Source of the DNA: Mageeibacillus sp. UBA4314
GTDB taxonomy: Bacteria; Bacillota; Clostridia; Saccharofermentanales; Saccharofermentanaceae
Assembly: GCA_002394605.1 (NCBI GenBank)
Contig: DGUI01000055.1
Span: 1 to 60,511 of the forward strand
Reading direction: 5' to 3'
Length of the DNA: 60,511 nucleotides
This document shows, piece by piece, positions 50,726-60,247 of this stretch. Both the position numbers and the translations under genes were made by a program. Under the pieces are notes generated by a model, which had not been told where the DNA came from, did no database searches, and was given only the letters and a program-made list of their open reading frames with translations. Numbering within the stretch: position 1 is the stretch's first letter; each line of letters opens with the position of its first letter.

Positions 50726-50770
50726 AGAATGTGCGGTGCGGTTTTCACCGCCCCGCACATTCTTTTTTTA
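50726..50770 (+). terminator. Strong hairpin with U-run between binding protein and ATPase genes
   Basis: An 11-bp stem (AGAATGTGCGG/CCGCACATTCT) plus an inner GCGG/CCGC stem, followed by TTTTTT. Probably a partial terminator that keeps most transcripts to the binding protein. Confidence 0.85.
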
Positions 50771-50788
50771 TAAACAGGAGACGGTATT

Positions 50789-52297
50789 ATGGAAAACAGC
50801 TCTTTACTTGAAATGCGCGGAATATGCAAATATTTCCTGGGTGTACGCGCATTGGAGCAAGTGGATTTTACTTTGAGGGAAGGCGAGATCCATGCACTTA
50901 TGGGAGAGAATGGTGCAGGTAAATCAACTCTCATCAAGGTCTTGACAGGTGTATACGCCAAGGATGGCGGTGAGATCAAGCTGTCAGGTAAGCATGTCTC
51001 TATCAGATCACCTCAGGATGCACAGAATTCCGGCATCAGTACAGTGTACCAGGAGATCACTCTTTGTCCGAACCTGACAGTTGCAGAGAACATGTTCATC
51101 GGACGTACAAAAGGCCAGCTTACAAACTGGAAGCAGATAAATGCCCGTGCAGAGGAATTGCTCGAGTCACTCGGCATCCCGGCTCTGCCTCAGCAGCAGC
51201 TCGGCAGCTGCTCCATCGCTGTTCAGCAGATGGTAGCAATAGCACGTGCAGTCGATATGGAATGTAAAGTCCTTATCCTGGACGAACCTACTTCCTCGCT
51301 TGACGAACAGGAAGTTGAGAAATTATTCAAGTTGATGCTCTCACTTAAGGAGAAGGGCGTCGGCATAATCTTCGTCACACATTTTCTTGAACAGGTTTAT
51401 GAAGTATGCGACCGCATAACCGTACTCCGTGACGGTCAGCTGGTCGGTGAATATATAATCGAAGATCTTCCCAGAGTTAAGCTCGTATCCAAGATGCTCG
51501 GCAAGGACTTGGACGACATGGCGGACATCAAGGGTGAAGCTGATGCTGATAAGGTCGATTACGACAGTACCCCGGTATATGAGGCTAAGGATCTTGCAGG
51601 AACTACCGGCATCAAGCCTTTCGATTTTCAGATCCACAAGGGTGAGGTCAACGGATTTACGGGTCTTTTGGGTTCCGGCCGAAGCGAGTGTGTACGTGCC
51701 ATCTACGGTGCGGACAAGGTTACGGGCGGTACCGTAAAGATGGACGGCAAGCAGATCAGGATCAATAAGCCGCTCGATGCCATGAAGCACGGAATATTCT
51801 ATCTTGCAGAGGACAGAAAGCGCGACGGTATCGTAGGCGACCTGTCAGTAAGGGAGAATATCATCCTCGCTCTTCAGGTATTGAAGGGATTCTTCAGACC
51901 TATATCCAGATCGCAGGCAGAAGCCTTTGCTGATGAGTACATCAAGCTCCTCAACATCAAGACGGCTTCTTCTGATACTCCGATCAAATCACTCTCAGGC
52001 GGCAACCAGCAGAAGGTTATCCTGGCTAGGTGGCTCCTGGCAAATCCCATCTATCTTATCCTTGACGAGCCTACGAGAGGTATCGACATCGGAACGAAGA
52101 TAGAGATACAGAAGCTCGTCCTGAAGCTTGCTTCAGAAGGCAAGAGCGTCACGTTCATCTCCTCCGAGATCGATGAGATGCTCCGTACATGTTCAAGACT
52201 CATCGTAATGCGCGACGGCAAGGTCGTAGGCGAACTGTCCGGTGATGATCTGACACAGAATAAGATAATGGCAACAATTGCTGGAGGTGAATCCTGA
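50789..52297 (+). CDS. Sugar ABC transporter ATP-binding protein (two ATPase domains)
   Basis: A 502-residue MglA/RbsA/AraG-type protein with two nucleotide-binding domains. Domain 1 has Walker A GENGAGKSTL (near 38), signature SCSIAVQQM (near 143) and Walker B VLILDEPTSSLDE (near 164). Domain 2 has a degenerate Walker A LLGSGRSEC (near 292), signature LSGGNQQKV (near 400) and LILDEPTRGIDIG (near 425). A degenerate second P-loop is normal for this family. It overlaps the permease gene by one base. Confidence 0.94.
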   Translation: MENSSLLEMRGICKYFLGVRALEQVDFTLREGEIHALMGENGAGKSTLIKVLTGVYAKDGGEIKLSGKHVSIRSPQDAQNSGISTVYQEITLCPNLTVAENMFIGRTKGQLTNWKQINARAEELLESLGIPALPQQQLGSCSIAVQQMVAIARAVDMECKVLILDEPTSSLDEQEVEKLFKLMLSLKEKGVGIIFVTHFLEQVYEVCDRITVLRDGQLVGEYIIEDLPRVKLVSKMLGKDLDDMADIKGEADADKVDYDSTPVYEAKDLAGTTGIKPFDFQIHKGEVNGFTGLLGSGRSECVRAIYGADKVTGGTVKMDGKQIRINKPLDAMKHGIFYLAEDRKRDGIVGDLSVRENIILALQVLKGFFRPISRSQAEAFADEYIKLLNIKTASSDTPIKSLSGGNQQKVILARWLLANPIYLILDEPTRGIDIGTKIEIQKLVLKLASEGKSVTFISSEIDEMLRTCSRLIVMRDGKVVGELSGDDLTQNKIMATIAGGES

Positions 52298-53415
52298 TGT
52301 CGACTAATCAGAAATTATTAAAGCCCAATCAGGCGTCAGGCGGAATAATCGCCAAGATCTTCTCAAAGCAGATCATTATTCCTTTGATCGCCCTTCTGGC
52401 TCTCGTATTGTTTAATCTGATCGCTGATCCGTCATTCTTCAATATCACGCTCAAAGAGACAAATGACGGAAACAACGTACTTGCAGGCAATATCATCTCT
52501 GTCATAGATTACGGCTCGGAGCTTGCGATACTTGCTATCGGAATGACCCTTGTTACATCGGCTTCCGGCGGACAGGATATCTCCGTAGGCGCCACCATCG
52601 CGATCGCAGGAAGTGTTGTCATGAGAGTTCTCTGCGGAGACAATTCCGCACCTACCGAACTGCAGTCTTCGATACTCGTTGCATTCATCGTTGCAGTTCT
52701 CGTATCGATGCTTTTCGGAGCGTTCAACGGTGTCCTCGTTGCTTACTTCAAGATACAGCCGATGGTCGCGACCTTGATCATGTTCACGGCCGGACGTTCC
52801 ATTGCAGGATGGATCAATGAGAATAAGATCATGAACATCTCACCCGAGTGTTCCAAGGAGTTCTCCTACTTTGGAAATAACTTCCCGGGTATGCCGGTAC
52901 CTACACCGGTATTCATCGCAGCGGTCTGCATGATAATCATCGCGCTTGTACTGAAGTTCACCAACTTAAGACTCTATTCACAGTCTGTCGGTATCAATCC
53001 GAACTCATCCAAGCTCAATGGTATCAATCCCCAGGTTGTAAAGCTCATCACTTATATAATCCTTGGTGTATGTGTTGCCGTTGCAGGATTCATCAAGGTC
53101 AGCAGACTCTCTACTATCAATTACAGCAACATCGGTAAGGACATAGAGATGGACGTTATCCTCGCAGTAGCTCTCGGCGGCAACCCGCTGGGCGGAGGTA
53201 AGTTCAACATCACCGCATCGATAATCGGTGCCTATGTAATCCAGATGCTCACTACAACTCTTACGAAGTATGATGTCAAGTCAACTGAGATCCCTGCATA
53301 CAAGGCGATCGTTGTCATCATCCTTGTCGTTGTAAGTGCTCCTGTCGTCCGTCAGAAGATGACACAGATCAAGAATAAACTGACTGCTTCAAAGGTCGGG
53401 AAGGAGGTGTCCTGA
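52297..53415 (+). CDS. Sugar ABC transporter permease 1 (BPD_transp_2 family)
   Basis: A 372-residue permease with about ten membrane segments; family stretches ISVGATIAIAGSV (near 90), FGAFNGVLVAYFKIQPMVATL (near 148) and ILAVALGGNPLGGGKFN (near 288). Like YtfT it pairs with a second, different permease, unlike single-permease arabinose systems such as AraH. Confidence 0.92.
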   Translation: MSTNQKLLKPNQASGGIIAKIFSKQIIIPLIALLALVLFNLIADPSFFNITLKETNDGNNVLAGNIISVIDYGSELAILAIGMTLVTSASGGQDISVGATIAIAGSVVMRVLCGDNSAPTELQSSILVAFIVAVLVSMLFGAFNGVLVAYFKIQPMVATLIMFTAGRSIAGWINENKIMNISPECSKEFSYFGNNFPGMPVPTPVFIAAVCMIIIALVLKFTNLRLYSQSVGINPNSSKLNGINPQVVKLITYIILGVCVAVAGFIKVSRLSTINYSNIGKDIEMDVILAVALGGNPLGGGKFNITASIIGAYVIQMLTTTLTKYDVKSTEIPAYKAIVVIILVVVSAPVVRQKMTQIKNKLTASKVGKEVS

Positions 53416-53416
53416 T

Positions 53417-54502
53417 ATGTTGTTTACAATGAATACGAATACACCTCAGGTCCCCAAGCTTAAGAAGAGAGCAGGTCTTACGGATACAAACCTTCTGCTC
53501 ATCATTACGATCGCAGTATTTGTGGTAATGTACATATGCGCAGTAGCATTCCTCGGTGAAGGTTTTGCCAAGCCGCAGCAGTTCTTCAATATCCTTAACG
53601 AGAATGCGTACATGATCATACTGTCATGCGGCATGACACTCGTCATGATCACCGGAGGCATCGACATCTCCGTAGGACAGGTAACATCACTTGTTGCAAT
53701 GTGCTGTGCCGTATATCTCGACAGGAATGTACTCTATCCTGATAAGTACGATAACCCCGGAAGTCCACTGGTCGCACTGCTCATCGCACTTGCCATCGGA
53801 CTCGGATTCGGACTTGTTCAGGGATTCCTCGTTGCATATCTGGACATTCAGCCGTTCATAGTCACACTCGCGGGACTCTTCTTCGCGAAAGGCATGACCA
53901 CGATCGTCTATGCCAAGCAGTTCAATGTTGAGAACGAGGCTTTCAAGGTGCTTAAAGAGAAGAGGATCGAAGTTCCCGGAATGGGATCTACCAACAGACT
54001 GGGTAACTACGTACCTGCTTATGTTGAGATAGGCGTCATAGTTGCAATTGCCCTGGTAATCCTCCTGTTCGCTCTCCTGAGATGGACAAAGATCGGAAGA
54101 AGCTTCTATGCGGTAGGCGGCAACAACCAGAGCGCCAACATGCTCGGTATCAACGTAAAGCGTACAAAGTTCATTGCACACCTGATGTGCGGACTCCTTG
54201 CAGGTATCGGCGGTTATATATTCTTCATGCACGTCGGTTCAGGTTCTCCTTCTCACGCATCAGGTGCCGAGATGAACGCGATCGCATCTTCCATCGTCGG
54301 CGGCACGATGCTGACCGGCGGCGTCGGTAACATCGCAGGCACATTCTTCGGTGTTCTGTCGATGAGTACGATCAAGATCATCGTTGCTTCGCTCGGTCTG
54401 GATGAGGCATGGTGGACAAACATCACAGTTGCTGCAATGCTGTGCATCTTCCTGCTTGTACAGAGCATCATCCTGTCGCGCAAGAACAAAGCAAAGAAAT
54501 AA
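53417..54502 (+). CDS. Sugar ABC transporter permease 2 (YjfF-like)
   Basis: A 361-residue permease of the same family. GGIDISVGQVTSLVAM (near 77), GLVQGFLVAYLDIQPFIVTLAG (near 136) and SIVGGTMLTGGVGNI (near 290) are typical. AAGGAGG precedes ATG 53417, one base after the stop of permease 1. Together they resemble the galactofuranose transporter YtfQ-R-T-YjfF in layout, but gene context points to arabinose. Confidence 0.92.
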   Translation: MLFTMNTNTPQVPKLKKRAGLTDTNLLLIITIAVFVVMYICAVAFLGEGFAKPQQFFNILNENAYMIILSCGMTLVMITGGIDISVGQVTSLVAMCCAVYLDRNVLYPDKYDNPGSPLVALLIALAIGLGFGLVQGFLVAYLDIQPFIVTLAGLFFAKGMTTIVYAKQFNVENEAFKVLKEKRIEVPGMGSTNRLGNYVPAYVEIGVIVAIALVILLFALLRWTKIGRSFYAVGGNNQSANMLGINVKRTKFIAHLMCGLLAGIGGYIFFMHVGSGSPSHASGAEMNAIASSIVGGTMLTGGVGNIAGTFFGVLSMSTIKIIVASLGLDEAWWTNITVAAMLCIFLLVQSIILSRKNKAKK

Positions 54503-54524
54503 TCTACTCTACCGGAGGCCTTAA

Positions 54525-55988
54525 ATGAAATACGAATTTTGGCTTGTTGTAGGAAGTCAGTTCCTCTATGGCAATGAAGTGCTCGAGACAGTAGACAGGA
54601 GATCTTCCGAGATCGCTGCCAGGCTCTCTGAAGTACTTCCTTACAAGGTGGTCTATAAGGTCACTGCAAAGACCAACAGGGAAGTAACTGACACGGTACG
54701 TGAAGCTAATTACAGACCGGAATGCGCAGGCATCATCACATGGTGCCACACATTCTCTCCTTCCAAGATGTGGATCGACGGTCTCAGGGATCTTAATAAG
54801 CCCTGGTGCCATCTGGCAACACAGTACAATGTGGAGATCCCCAACGAAGAGATCGACATGGACTTCATGAACCTCAATCAGGCAGCCCACGGCGACCGTG
54901 AGCACGGATTCATCGGCGCACGCTTAAGAAAGCCCCGTAAGGTCATCGCAGGCCACTGGACTGATGCCAGGGTACATAAAAGGCTCGGAGACTGGATGAA
55001 GTCTGCAGTCGGTGCAGCCGTATCCAGGGACATGAAGGTCATGAGATTCGGTGACAACATGCGCGAGGTCGCAGTTACCGAAGGCGATAAGGTAGAGGCT
55101 CAGATCAAGCTCGGCTGGCAGGTCAATACATGGGCTGTAGGCGATCTTGTTGCAGAGATGGACAAGGTCACGGAAGCTCAGATCGATGAGCTCGTTGAGA
55201 CTTATAAGGCATCCTATGACATCGCGACCGACAACATCGAAGCGATCCGCTATCAGGCGAAGGAAGAGATCGCCATCAGGAACATGATGGACCGTGAAGG
55301 CTGCAAGGCATTCTCAAATACTTTCCAGGACCTGTACGGAATGGAACAGCTCCCGGGACTCGCATCCCAGCATCTGATGGCTCAGGGCTACGGATACGGC
55401 GGTGAAGGTGACTGGAAGGTATCAGCCCTTACTGCCATCATGAAGGCAATGGGTGAAGGCGGCAACGGCTCATCTGCATTCATGGAGGACTACACTTATC
55501 ACCTCGTAGAGGGACAGGAGTATTCACTCGGTGCCCACATGCTGGAAGTATGCCCCTCACTGGCAGCAGGCAGGCCAAGGATCGAGACACATCACCTTGG
55601 TATCGGCATGAATGCCAAAGATCCCGCCAGACTCGTTTTCGAAGGCAAGGAAGGCGACGGCATCGTAGCTTCCCTGATCGATATGGGCGGCAGGCTCCGT
55701 CTTATCGTTCAGGACATCAGGTGCGTCAAGCCCATCATGCCCATGCCTAATCTCCCCGTTGCAAGAGTAATGTGGAGAGCAATGCCTGATCTTCTTACGG
55801 GCGTTGAGTGCTGGATCACTGCAGGCGGCGCACACCATACGGTACTGTCCTATGACGTAACTGCTGAGATGATGCGCGACTGGGCAAACATCATGGACAT
55901 CGAATTTGTACATATCTCGAAGGATACGACTCCGGAGAGACTGGAAGACGAGCTCCTCGTAAAGGACCTTGTCTGGAAACTTAAGTAA
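54525..55988 (+). CDS. araA: L-arabinose isomerase
   Basis: The 487-residue enzyme converts L-arabinose to L-ribulose using a divalent metal. Family stretches: FWLVVGSQFLYGNEVL at the start, WCHTFSPSKMWIDGL (near 73), GEGDWKVSALTAIMKAM with the first metal glutamate (near 306), FMEDYTYHL (near 330), and the histidines in EVCPSLAAGRPRIETHHLGIG and ITAGGAHHTVLS. Length and motifs are canonical. CGGAGG precedes the ATG. Confidence 0.97.
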   Translation: MKYEFWLVVGSQFLYGNEVLETVDRRSSEIAARLSEVLPYKVVYKVTAKTNREVTDTVREANYRPECAGIITWCHTFSPSKMWIDGLRDLNKPWCHLATQYNVEIPNEEIDMDFMNLNQAAHGDREHGFIGARLRKPRKVIAGHWTDARVHKRLGDWMKSAVGAAVSRDMKVMRFGDNMREVAVTEGDKVEAQIKLGWQVNTWAVGDLVAEMDKVTEAQIDELVETYKASYDIATDNIEAIRYQAKEEIAIRNMMDREGCKAFSNTFQDLYGMEQLPGLASQHLMAQGYGYGGEGDWKVSALTAIMKAMGEGGNGSSAFMEDYTYHLVEGQEYSLGAHMLEVCPSLAAGRPRIETHHLGIGMNAKDPARLVFEGKEGDGIVASLIDMGGRLRLIVQDIRCVKPIMPMPNLPVARVMWRAMPDLLTGVECWITAGGAHHTVLSYDVTAEMMRDWANIMDIEFVHISKDTTPERLEDELLVKDLVWKLK

Positions 55989-55991
55989 TAA

Positions 55992-56064
55992 AGAAGACGT
56001 AACGGTTGATGCACCTGCCGTCACCTCCTCAGCGGCGGATGCACCAACCTAAGTCTTCTGTATT
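55992..56064 (+). promoter_or_regulatory. Structured araA-araB intercistronic RNA with an anti-SD loop
   Basis: AGAAGAC (55992-55998) pairs with GTCTTCT (56053-56059), GGTTG with CAACC, with further pairs towards a loop holding CACCTCCTC. TATTTTT follows. The loop is complementary to the AGGAGG of araB 14-19 bases ahead of its ATG. It could be an attenuator or could mask the araB ribosome site. Confidence 0.65.
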
Positions 56065-56083
56065 TTTGTCAGGAGGATAAACG

Positions 56084-57637
56084 ATGGATTTTACAAGATC
56101 TGCACTTGGAATTGAATTAGGTTCTACACGTATCAAGGCCGTCCTGATCGATGAGAGGTTCATACCCGTCGCATCAGGCGATTTTGAGTGGGAAAACCAG
56201 CTCGTGGACGGCATCTGGACATACTCTTCAGACATGATCCACAAGGGACTTCAGACATGTTTTGCAAACCTCAAGGCTGATGTGAAGGAGAAGTTCGGAC
56301 AAACGCTTACGACAGTCGGAGCGATTGGTATCTCAGCTATGATGCACGGTTATCTTCCTTTCGATAAGGACGGATCTCAGCTGGCCGAATTCCGCACATG
56401 GCGCAACACCATAACGGGCGAGGCTGCTGAGAAGCTCACTGAACTCTTCGGCTTCAACATCCCTCAGAGATGGAGCATCGCGCATCTGTACCAGGCGATG
56501 CTGAACAAGGAAGATCACGTGGGTGACATCGCATTTCTCACGACACTTGCAGGCTACATCCATTGGCGCTTATCCGGCTCGAAAGTGATGGGCGTCGGCG
56601 AAGCCTCCGGCATGTTCCCGATCGACAGTTCCGTCTGCGATTACGACCAGACGATGATAGATAAGTTCAAGGACCTGACAGGCGTTAACTTAAGGGACAT
56701 CCTTCCAAAGGTCGTACCCGCCGGAGTTGATGCAGGCGTTCTTACGGAAGAGGGAGCACTGTTCCTCGATCCTGAAGGCGACCTTAAGGCCGGTATCCCT
56801 CTGGCACCTTGCGAGGGCGACGCAGGAACGGGCATGGTCGCAACTAATTCAGTACGCGTCAGGACAGGCAACGTCAGTGCAGGTACTTCTGACTTTGCCA
56901 TGATCGTAACGGATCACCCCCTGGGCGTGCACCGTGAGATCGACATGGTAACAACGCCTGACGGTTCTCCTGTTGCCATGGTCCACTGCAATAACTGCAC
57001 ATCTGACATCAATGCATGGATAAACCTCTTTGGAGAGTTTGCATCATTGATGGGCATCGATGTATCCAAGGGAGAACTCTTTACAAAGCTGTTTACGGTT
57101 GCCGCAGAAGGTGATGCTGACTGTGGCGGACTTATGTCGTATAATTATTTCTCGGGCGAGGGTGTAACGGATCTCGATTCAGGAAGACCCGTGTTCGCAC
57201 GCAGGCAGAACTGCAGCTTCACTCTTGCCAACTTCATGAGAACGCATCTCTATTCCGCACTTGCCACGCTCAAGATCGGAATGGATATCCTTCAGAGAGA
57301 AGAGCAGGTTGCGATCGATAAGCTCTTAGGCCACGGCGGATTCTTCAAGACTCCCGTGATCGGCCAGAAGATATTGAGCGCAGCCGTTAACGCCCCTGTA
57401 TCCGTCATGGAGACGGCAGGCGAGGGAGGCCCTTACGGCATGGCACTGCTGGGCGCTTACCTGATCAATAAGGATGAGGGAATGACACTTCCTGATTTTC
57501 TTGATTACAAGGTATTTGCAGGTGCGTCATGCTCTACGGTCATGGCAGACAGGAATGAGATCGAAGGATTTGCGAAGTTCCTGCGTGACTACTGTAATGC
57601 GCTTCCCATGGAGAAGATCGCAACGGAGGTACTCTGA
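56084..57637 (+). CDS. araB: FGGY-family sugar kinase, probable L-ribulokinase
   Basis: A 517-residue kinase with the acetate-kinase fold: phosphate loop ALGIELGSTRIKAVLID (near 8), TWRNTITGEAA (near 104) and the second nucleotide site GHGGFFKTPVIGQ (near 412) with ETAGEGGPYGMALLGAY (near 445). It should phosphorylate L-ribulose to L-ribulose 5-phosphate. Its sequence looks nearer to the xylulokinase-like FGGY branch than to classical E. coli AraB, so the substrate is taken from the araA-araD context. Start behind CAGGAGG. Confidence 0.88.
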   Translation: MDFTRSALGIELGSTRIKAVLIDERFIPVASGDFEWENQLVDGIWTYSSDMIHKGLQTCFANLKADVKEKFGQTLTTVGAIGISAMMHGYLPFDKDGSQLAEFRTWRNTITGEAAEKLTELFGFNIPQRWSIAHLYQAMLNKEDHVGDIAFLTTLAGYIHWRLSGSKVMGVGEASGMFPIDSSVCDYDQTMIDKFKDLTGVNLRDILPKVVPAGVDAGVLTEEGALFLDPEGDLKAGIPLAPCEGDAGTGMVATNSVRVRTGNVSAGTSDFAMIVTDHPLGVHREIDMVTTPDGSPVAMVHCNNCTSDINAWINLFGEFASLMGIDVSKGELFTKLFTVAAEGDADCGGLMSYNYFSGEGVTDLDSGRPVFARRQNCSFTLANFMRTHLYSALATLKIGMDILQREEQVAIDKLLGHGGFFKTPVIGQKILSAAVNAPVSVMETAGEGGPYGMALLGAYLINKDEGMTLPDFLDYKVFAGASCSTVMADRNEIEGFAKFLRDYCNALPMEKIATEVL

Positions 57638-57638
57638 T

Positions 57639-58328
57639 ATGCTGGAAGAAATTAAGAAACTTGTCTGTGACGCAAATCTCCTGCTTCCCAGATACGGGCT
57701 AGTCACATTCACATGGGGCAATGTAAGCGGCATCGACCGTGAGGCGGGCCTTGTCGTGATCAAGCCTTCGGGAGTTGAATACGATAACATGGCCCCTGAG
57801 GATATGGTCGTAGTCGACATGAACGGCAAAGTCGTTGAAGGCAAGTGGAAGCCGTCAAGTGACACTGCTACGCACTGCGCCCTGTACAGGGCTTTCCCGA
57901 ACATCGGGGGAGTGGTGCACACGCACTCGAGATGGGCAACTTCTTTCGCCCAGGCAGGCAAGGCGATCCCCGCGATGGGAACCACGCAGGGCGACTATTT
58001 CTATGGCGATATCCCGTGTACGCGCCCCATGACCGATGAAGAGATCAAGGGCGAGTATGAACTTGAGACAGGTAATGTTATAATCGAGACGTTCAAGGAT
58101 AAGGATCCTGATGCGGTGCCGGGCGTGCTCGTGTACTCGCATGGGCCTTTCGTGTGGGGGACAGACCCCATGAATGCCGTTCATAACGCAGTCGTTATGG
58201 AAGAAGTGGCGTTCATGGACTATCATGCGCTGATGCTTGATCCTTCGCACACGGGCATGCAGCAGACGCTGCTGGACAAACATTATCTTCGCAAGCACGG
58301 CGCAAATGCCTACTACGGACAGGGGTGA
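57639..58328 (+). CDS. araD: L-ribulose-5-phosphate 4-epimerase
   Basis: A 229-residue class II aldolase-fold enzyme turning L-ribulose 5-phosphate into D-xylulose 5-phosphate. Zinc ligands are in VVHTHSRWATSFAQAG (near 94), with the third His in NAVVMEEVAFM region and YSHGPFVWG (near 165). GTFTWGNVSG-type N-terminal motif reads VTFTWGNVSG. Start at 57639, one base after the araB stop, behind CGGAGG; upstream in-frame codons lie in araB. Confidence 0.95.
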   Translation: MLEEIKKLVCDANLLLPRYGLVTFTWGNVSGIDREAGLVVIKPSGVEYDNMAPEDMVVVDMNGKVVEGKWKPSSDTATHCALYRAFPNIGGVVHTHSRWATSFAQAGKAIPAMGTTQGDYFYGDIPCTRPMTDEEIKGEYELETGNVIIETFKDKDPDAVPGVLVYSHGPFVWGTDPMNAVHNAVVMEEVAFMDYHALMLDPSHTGMQQTLLDKHYLRKHGANAYYGQG

Positions 58329-58332
58329 ACTT

Positions 58333-59175
58333 ATGAATGCACATGAACTTGAGATCCTGGCGACCAAAGCAAGACTTTTGATCCTGGAAGCCGTCCACAC
58401 GGCAAAATCCGGTCATCCCGGCGGATCTTTATCCTGCGTGGATACACTTATCAAATTGTATTTTGACGAGATGAACGTATCTGTTGACGATCCTCAGGAT
58501 CCGGACAGAGACAGGTTCGTCCTCTCCAAGGGACACTGTTCTCCGGCGCTTTATTCCGTTCTGGCACTGAAGGGTTTCTTCCCGGTGGAAGACATCTCTT
58601 TGTTCCGCTCGATCAAGGCACATTATTCAGGACATCCTGACATGGTCAATGTCAGAGGCGTCGATATGTCGACCGGCTCGCTCGGACAGGGCATAAGCGC
58701 TGCTGTCGGCATGGCGCTTGCAACACACGTTAATAAGCGGAACTACCGCGTCTATGCGATGCTCGGTGACGGCGAGATCGCTGAAGGACAGGTCTGGGAG
58801 GCAGCTATGGCAGCCTCGAAATGGCACCTTAGTAACCTCCTTGCATTCGTTGATGTCAACGGACTGCAGATCGACGGCAAGACTGCTGATGTAATGCCGT
58901 CAGAGCCGCTGGACAAGAAGTTCGAGGCGTTTGGATGGAATGTCATTAAGTGTGACGGCCATGACTTCGACGCTCTGGGTAAGTCGATGGCTGATGCCCG
59001 TGCATGCACGGACAAGCCGTCTGTGGTATTGCTCTCCACCACCAAGGGTAAGGGCGTAAGCTTCATGGAGAACAATGCCGGATGGCACGGCAAGGCACCG
59101 GATGACGAACAGTATGAGACAGCTGTCAAAGAACTTAAAGAACACCTTGCAAGCCTTGGTGTGACGGAGGGATAA
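58333..59175 (+). CDS. Transketolase, N-terminal subunit
   Basis: A 280-residue protein holding the thiamine-diphosphate-binding half of transketolase: SGHPGGSLSCVD (near 26), SKGHCSPALYSVLA (near 60), GSLGQGISAAVGMAL (near 114) and the metal-binding GDGEIAEGQVWEAA with DVNGLQIDG. With the next gene it forms the two-subunit transketolase found in many Clostridia and archaea. In this operon it uses the xylulose 5-phosphate made by AraD. Confidence 0.95.
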   Translation: MNAHELEILATKARLLILEAVHTAKSGHPGGSLSCVDTLIKLYFDEMNVSVDDPQDPDRDRFVLSKGHCSPALYSVLALKGFFPVEDISLFRSIKAHYSGHPDMVNVRGVDMSTGSLGQGISAAVGMALATHVNKRNYRVYAMLGDGEIAEGQVWEAAMAASKWHLSNLLAFVDVNGLQIDGKTADVMPSEPLDKKFEAFGWNVIKCDGHDFDALGKSMADARACTDKPSVVLLSTTKGKGVSFMENNAGWHGKAPDDEQYETAVKELKEHLASLGVTEG

Positions 59176-59178
59176 GAT

Positions 59179-60123
59179 ATGGACAAGAAAGCAACACGTG
59201 CAGCATATGGTGAGGCACTTTGTGAACTGGCAGAGCGTTATCCGCAGCTGGTAGTCCTCGATGCAGACCTTGCAGCAGCAACAATGACCAAAGGCTTTGC
59301 AGCCGCTTATCCCGACAGGTTCTTCGACTGCGGCATCGCGGAAGCGAACATGACGGCGATCGCGGCAGGCATGTCAACGGCAGGCCTTAAGCCGTTCACG
59401 AATACATTTGCGATCTTTGCGGCAGGAAGAGCTTATGAACAGGTTCGTAACTCCATCGCATATCCGCACCTCAATGTCGTCTGCGTAGGATCGCACGGCG
59501 GCGTATCGGTAGGTGAGGACGGCGCGACACACCAGATGATCGAGGACCTGGCGCTGATGCGTGCGATCCCCGGGATGGTCGTGGTCAACCCCTGCGATGC
59601 TTATGAGATGAGAGCAGCAGTTGAGGCTCTTATCAACTATAACGGCCCTGCATATCTCCGTCTCGGCAGATCACCTGTTGACGTTGTTACGGAGGGAGTA
59701 TCCGGTTACAAGTTTGAACTCGGCAAGGGCGCAGTCCTCAAAGAGGGAACAGATGTAACGATCGTTGCAACAGGCCTCGGCGTTCAGCTGTCTTTGGGTG
59801 CTGCAGAATTGCTTAGTGCTTCCGGAATATCCGCAGAAGTTATCGATATCCATACAGTCAAGCCTCTGGATAATGAGCTGATCGTTAAGTCGGCATCGAA
59901 AACGGGCTGTGTCGTCACAGTCGAAGAGCATAATGTCATCGGCGGCCTCGGCGGCGCGGTCTGCGAGCTGCTCAGTGCTGAGTGTCCCGTGCCTGTATTG
60001 AGGCATGGAGTCGATGATGTTTTCGGCAGGAGCGGCAAGGCTTCCGAGGTGCTGGAGTACTTTGGACTGACAGCTGAAGGCGTTGCTGAGAAGGCGAAAA
60101 GGGCGGTTGAGTTGAAGAAGTAA
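59179..60123 (+). CDS. Transketolase, C-terminal subunit
   Basis: A 314-residue protein with the pyrimidine-binding and C-terminal domains: DADLAAATMTKGFAAAYPDRF, then FDCGIAEANMTAIAAGMS with the catalytic Glu (near 55), FAAGRAYEQVRNSIAY (near 81) and GVSVGEDGATHQMIEDLAL (near 112). Three bases separate it from the N-terminal subunit. It ends the arabinose operon. Confidence 0.95.
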   Translation: MDKKATRAAYGEALCELAERYPQLVVLDADLAAATMTKGFAAAYPDRFFDCGIAEANMTAIAAGMSTAGLKPFTNTFAIFAAGRAYEQVRNSIAYPHLNVVCVGSHGGVSVGEDGATHQMIEDLALMRAIPGMVVVNPCDAYEMRAAVEALINYNGPAYLRLGRSPVDVVTEGVSGYKFELGKGAVLKEGTDVTIVATGLGVQLSLGAAELLSASGISAEVIDIHTVKPLDNELIVKSASKTGCVVTVEEHNVIGGLGGAVCELLSAECPVPVLRHGVDDVFGRSGKASEVLEYFGLTAEGVAEKAKRAVELKK

Positions 60124-60142
60124 GAGGTGCTTCCGGCGCTCC

Positions 60143-60247
60143 GGACAATGTTTCCGGGGACAGTCGCTCGCATGATAAGACGCAAATGTGTGCAACACAT
60201 TTGCGTTTTTTTGCCGCTCGGCTCCAAAGATCCCCGGAAAATTGTCC
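60143..60247. terminator. Terminator nested inside a long inverted repeat
   Basis: GGACAATGTTTCCGGGGA (60143-60160) pairs, with one bulged base, with 60231-60247. Inside lies a perfect 11-bp terminator stem (60181-60205) with seven T, the end of the arabinose operon. The flanks CAGTCGCTCG and GCTCCAAAGA repeat the loop words of the hairpin at 47343-47407. Confidence 0.8.

Noticed and set aside
51400..51700. Degenerate second Walker A in the sugar transporter ATPase as a sign of decay
   Set aside because: A degenerate P-loop in the second domain is normal in the RbsA/MglA family, and the signature LSGGNQQKV is intact.
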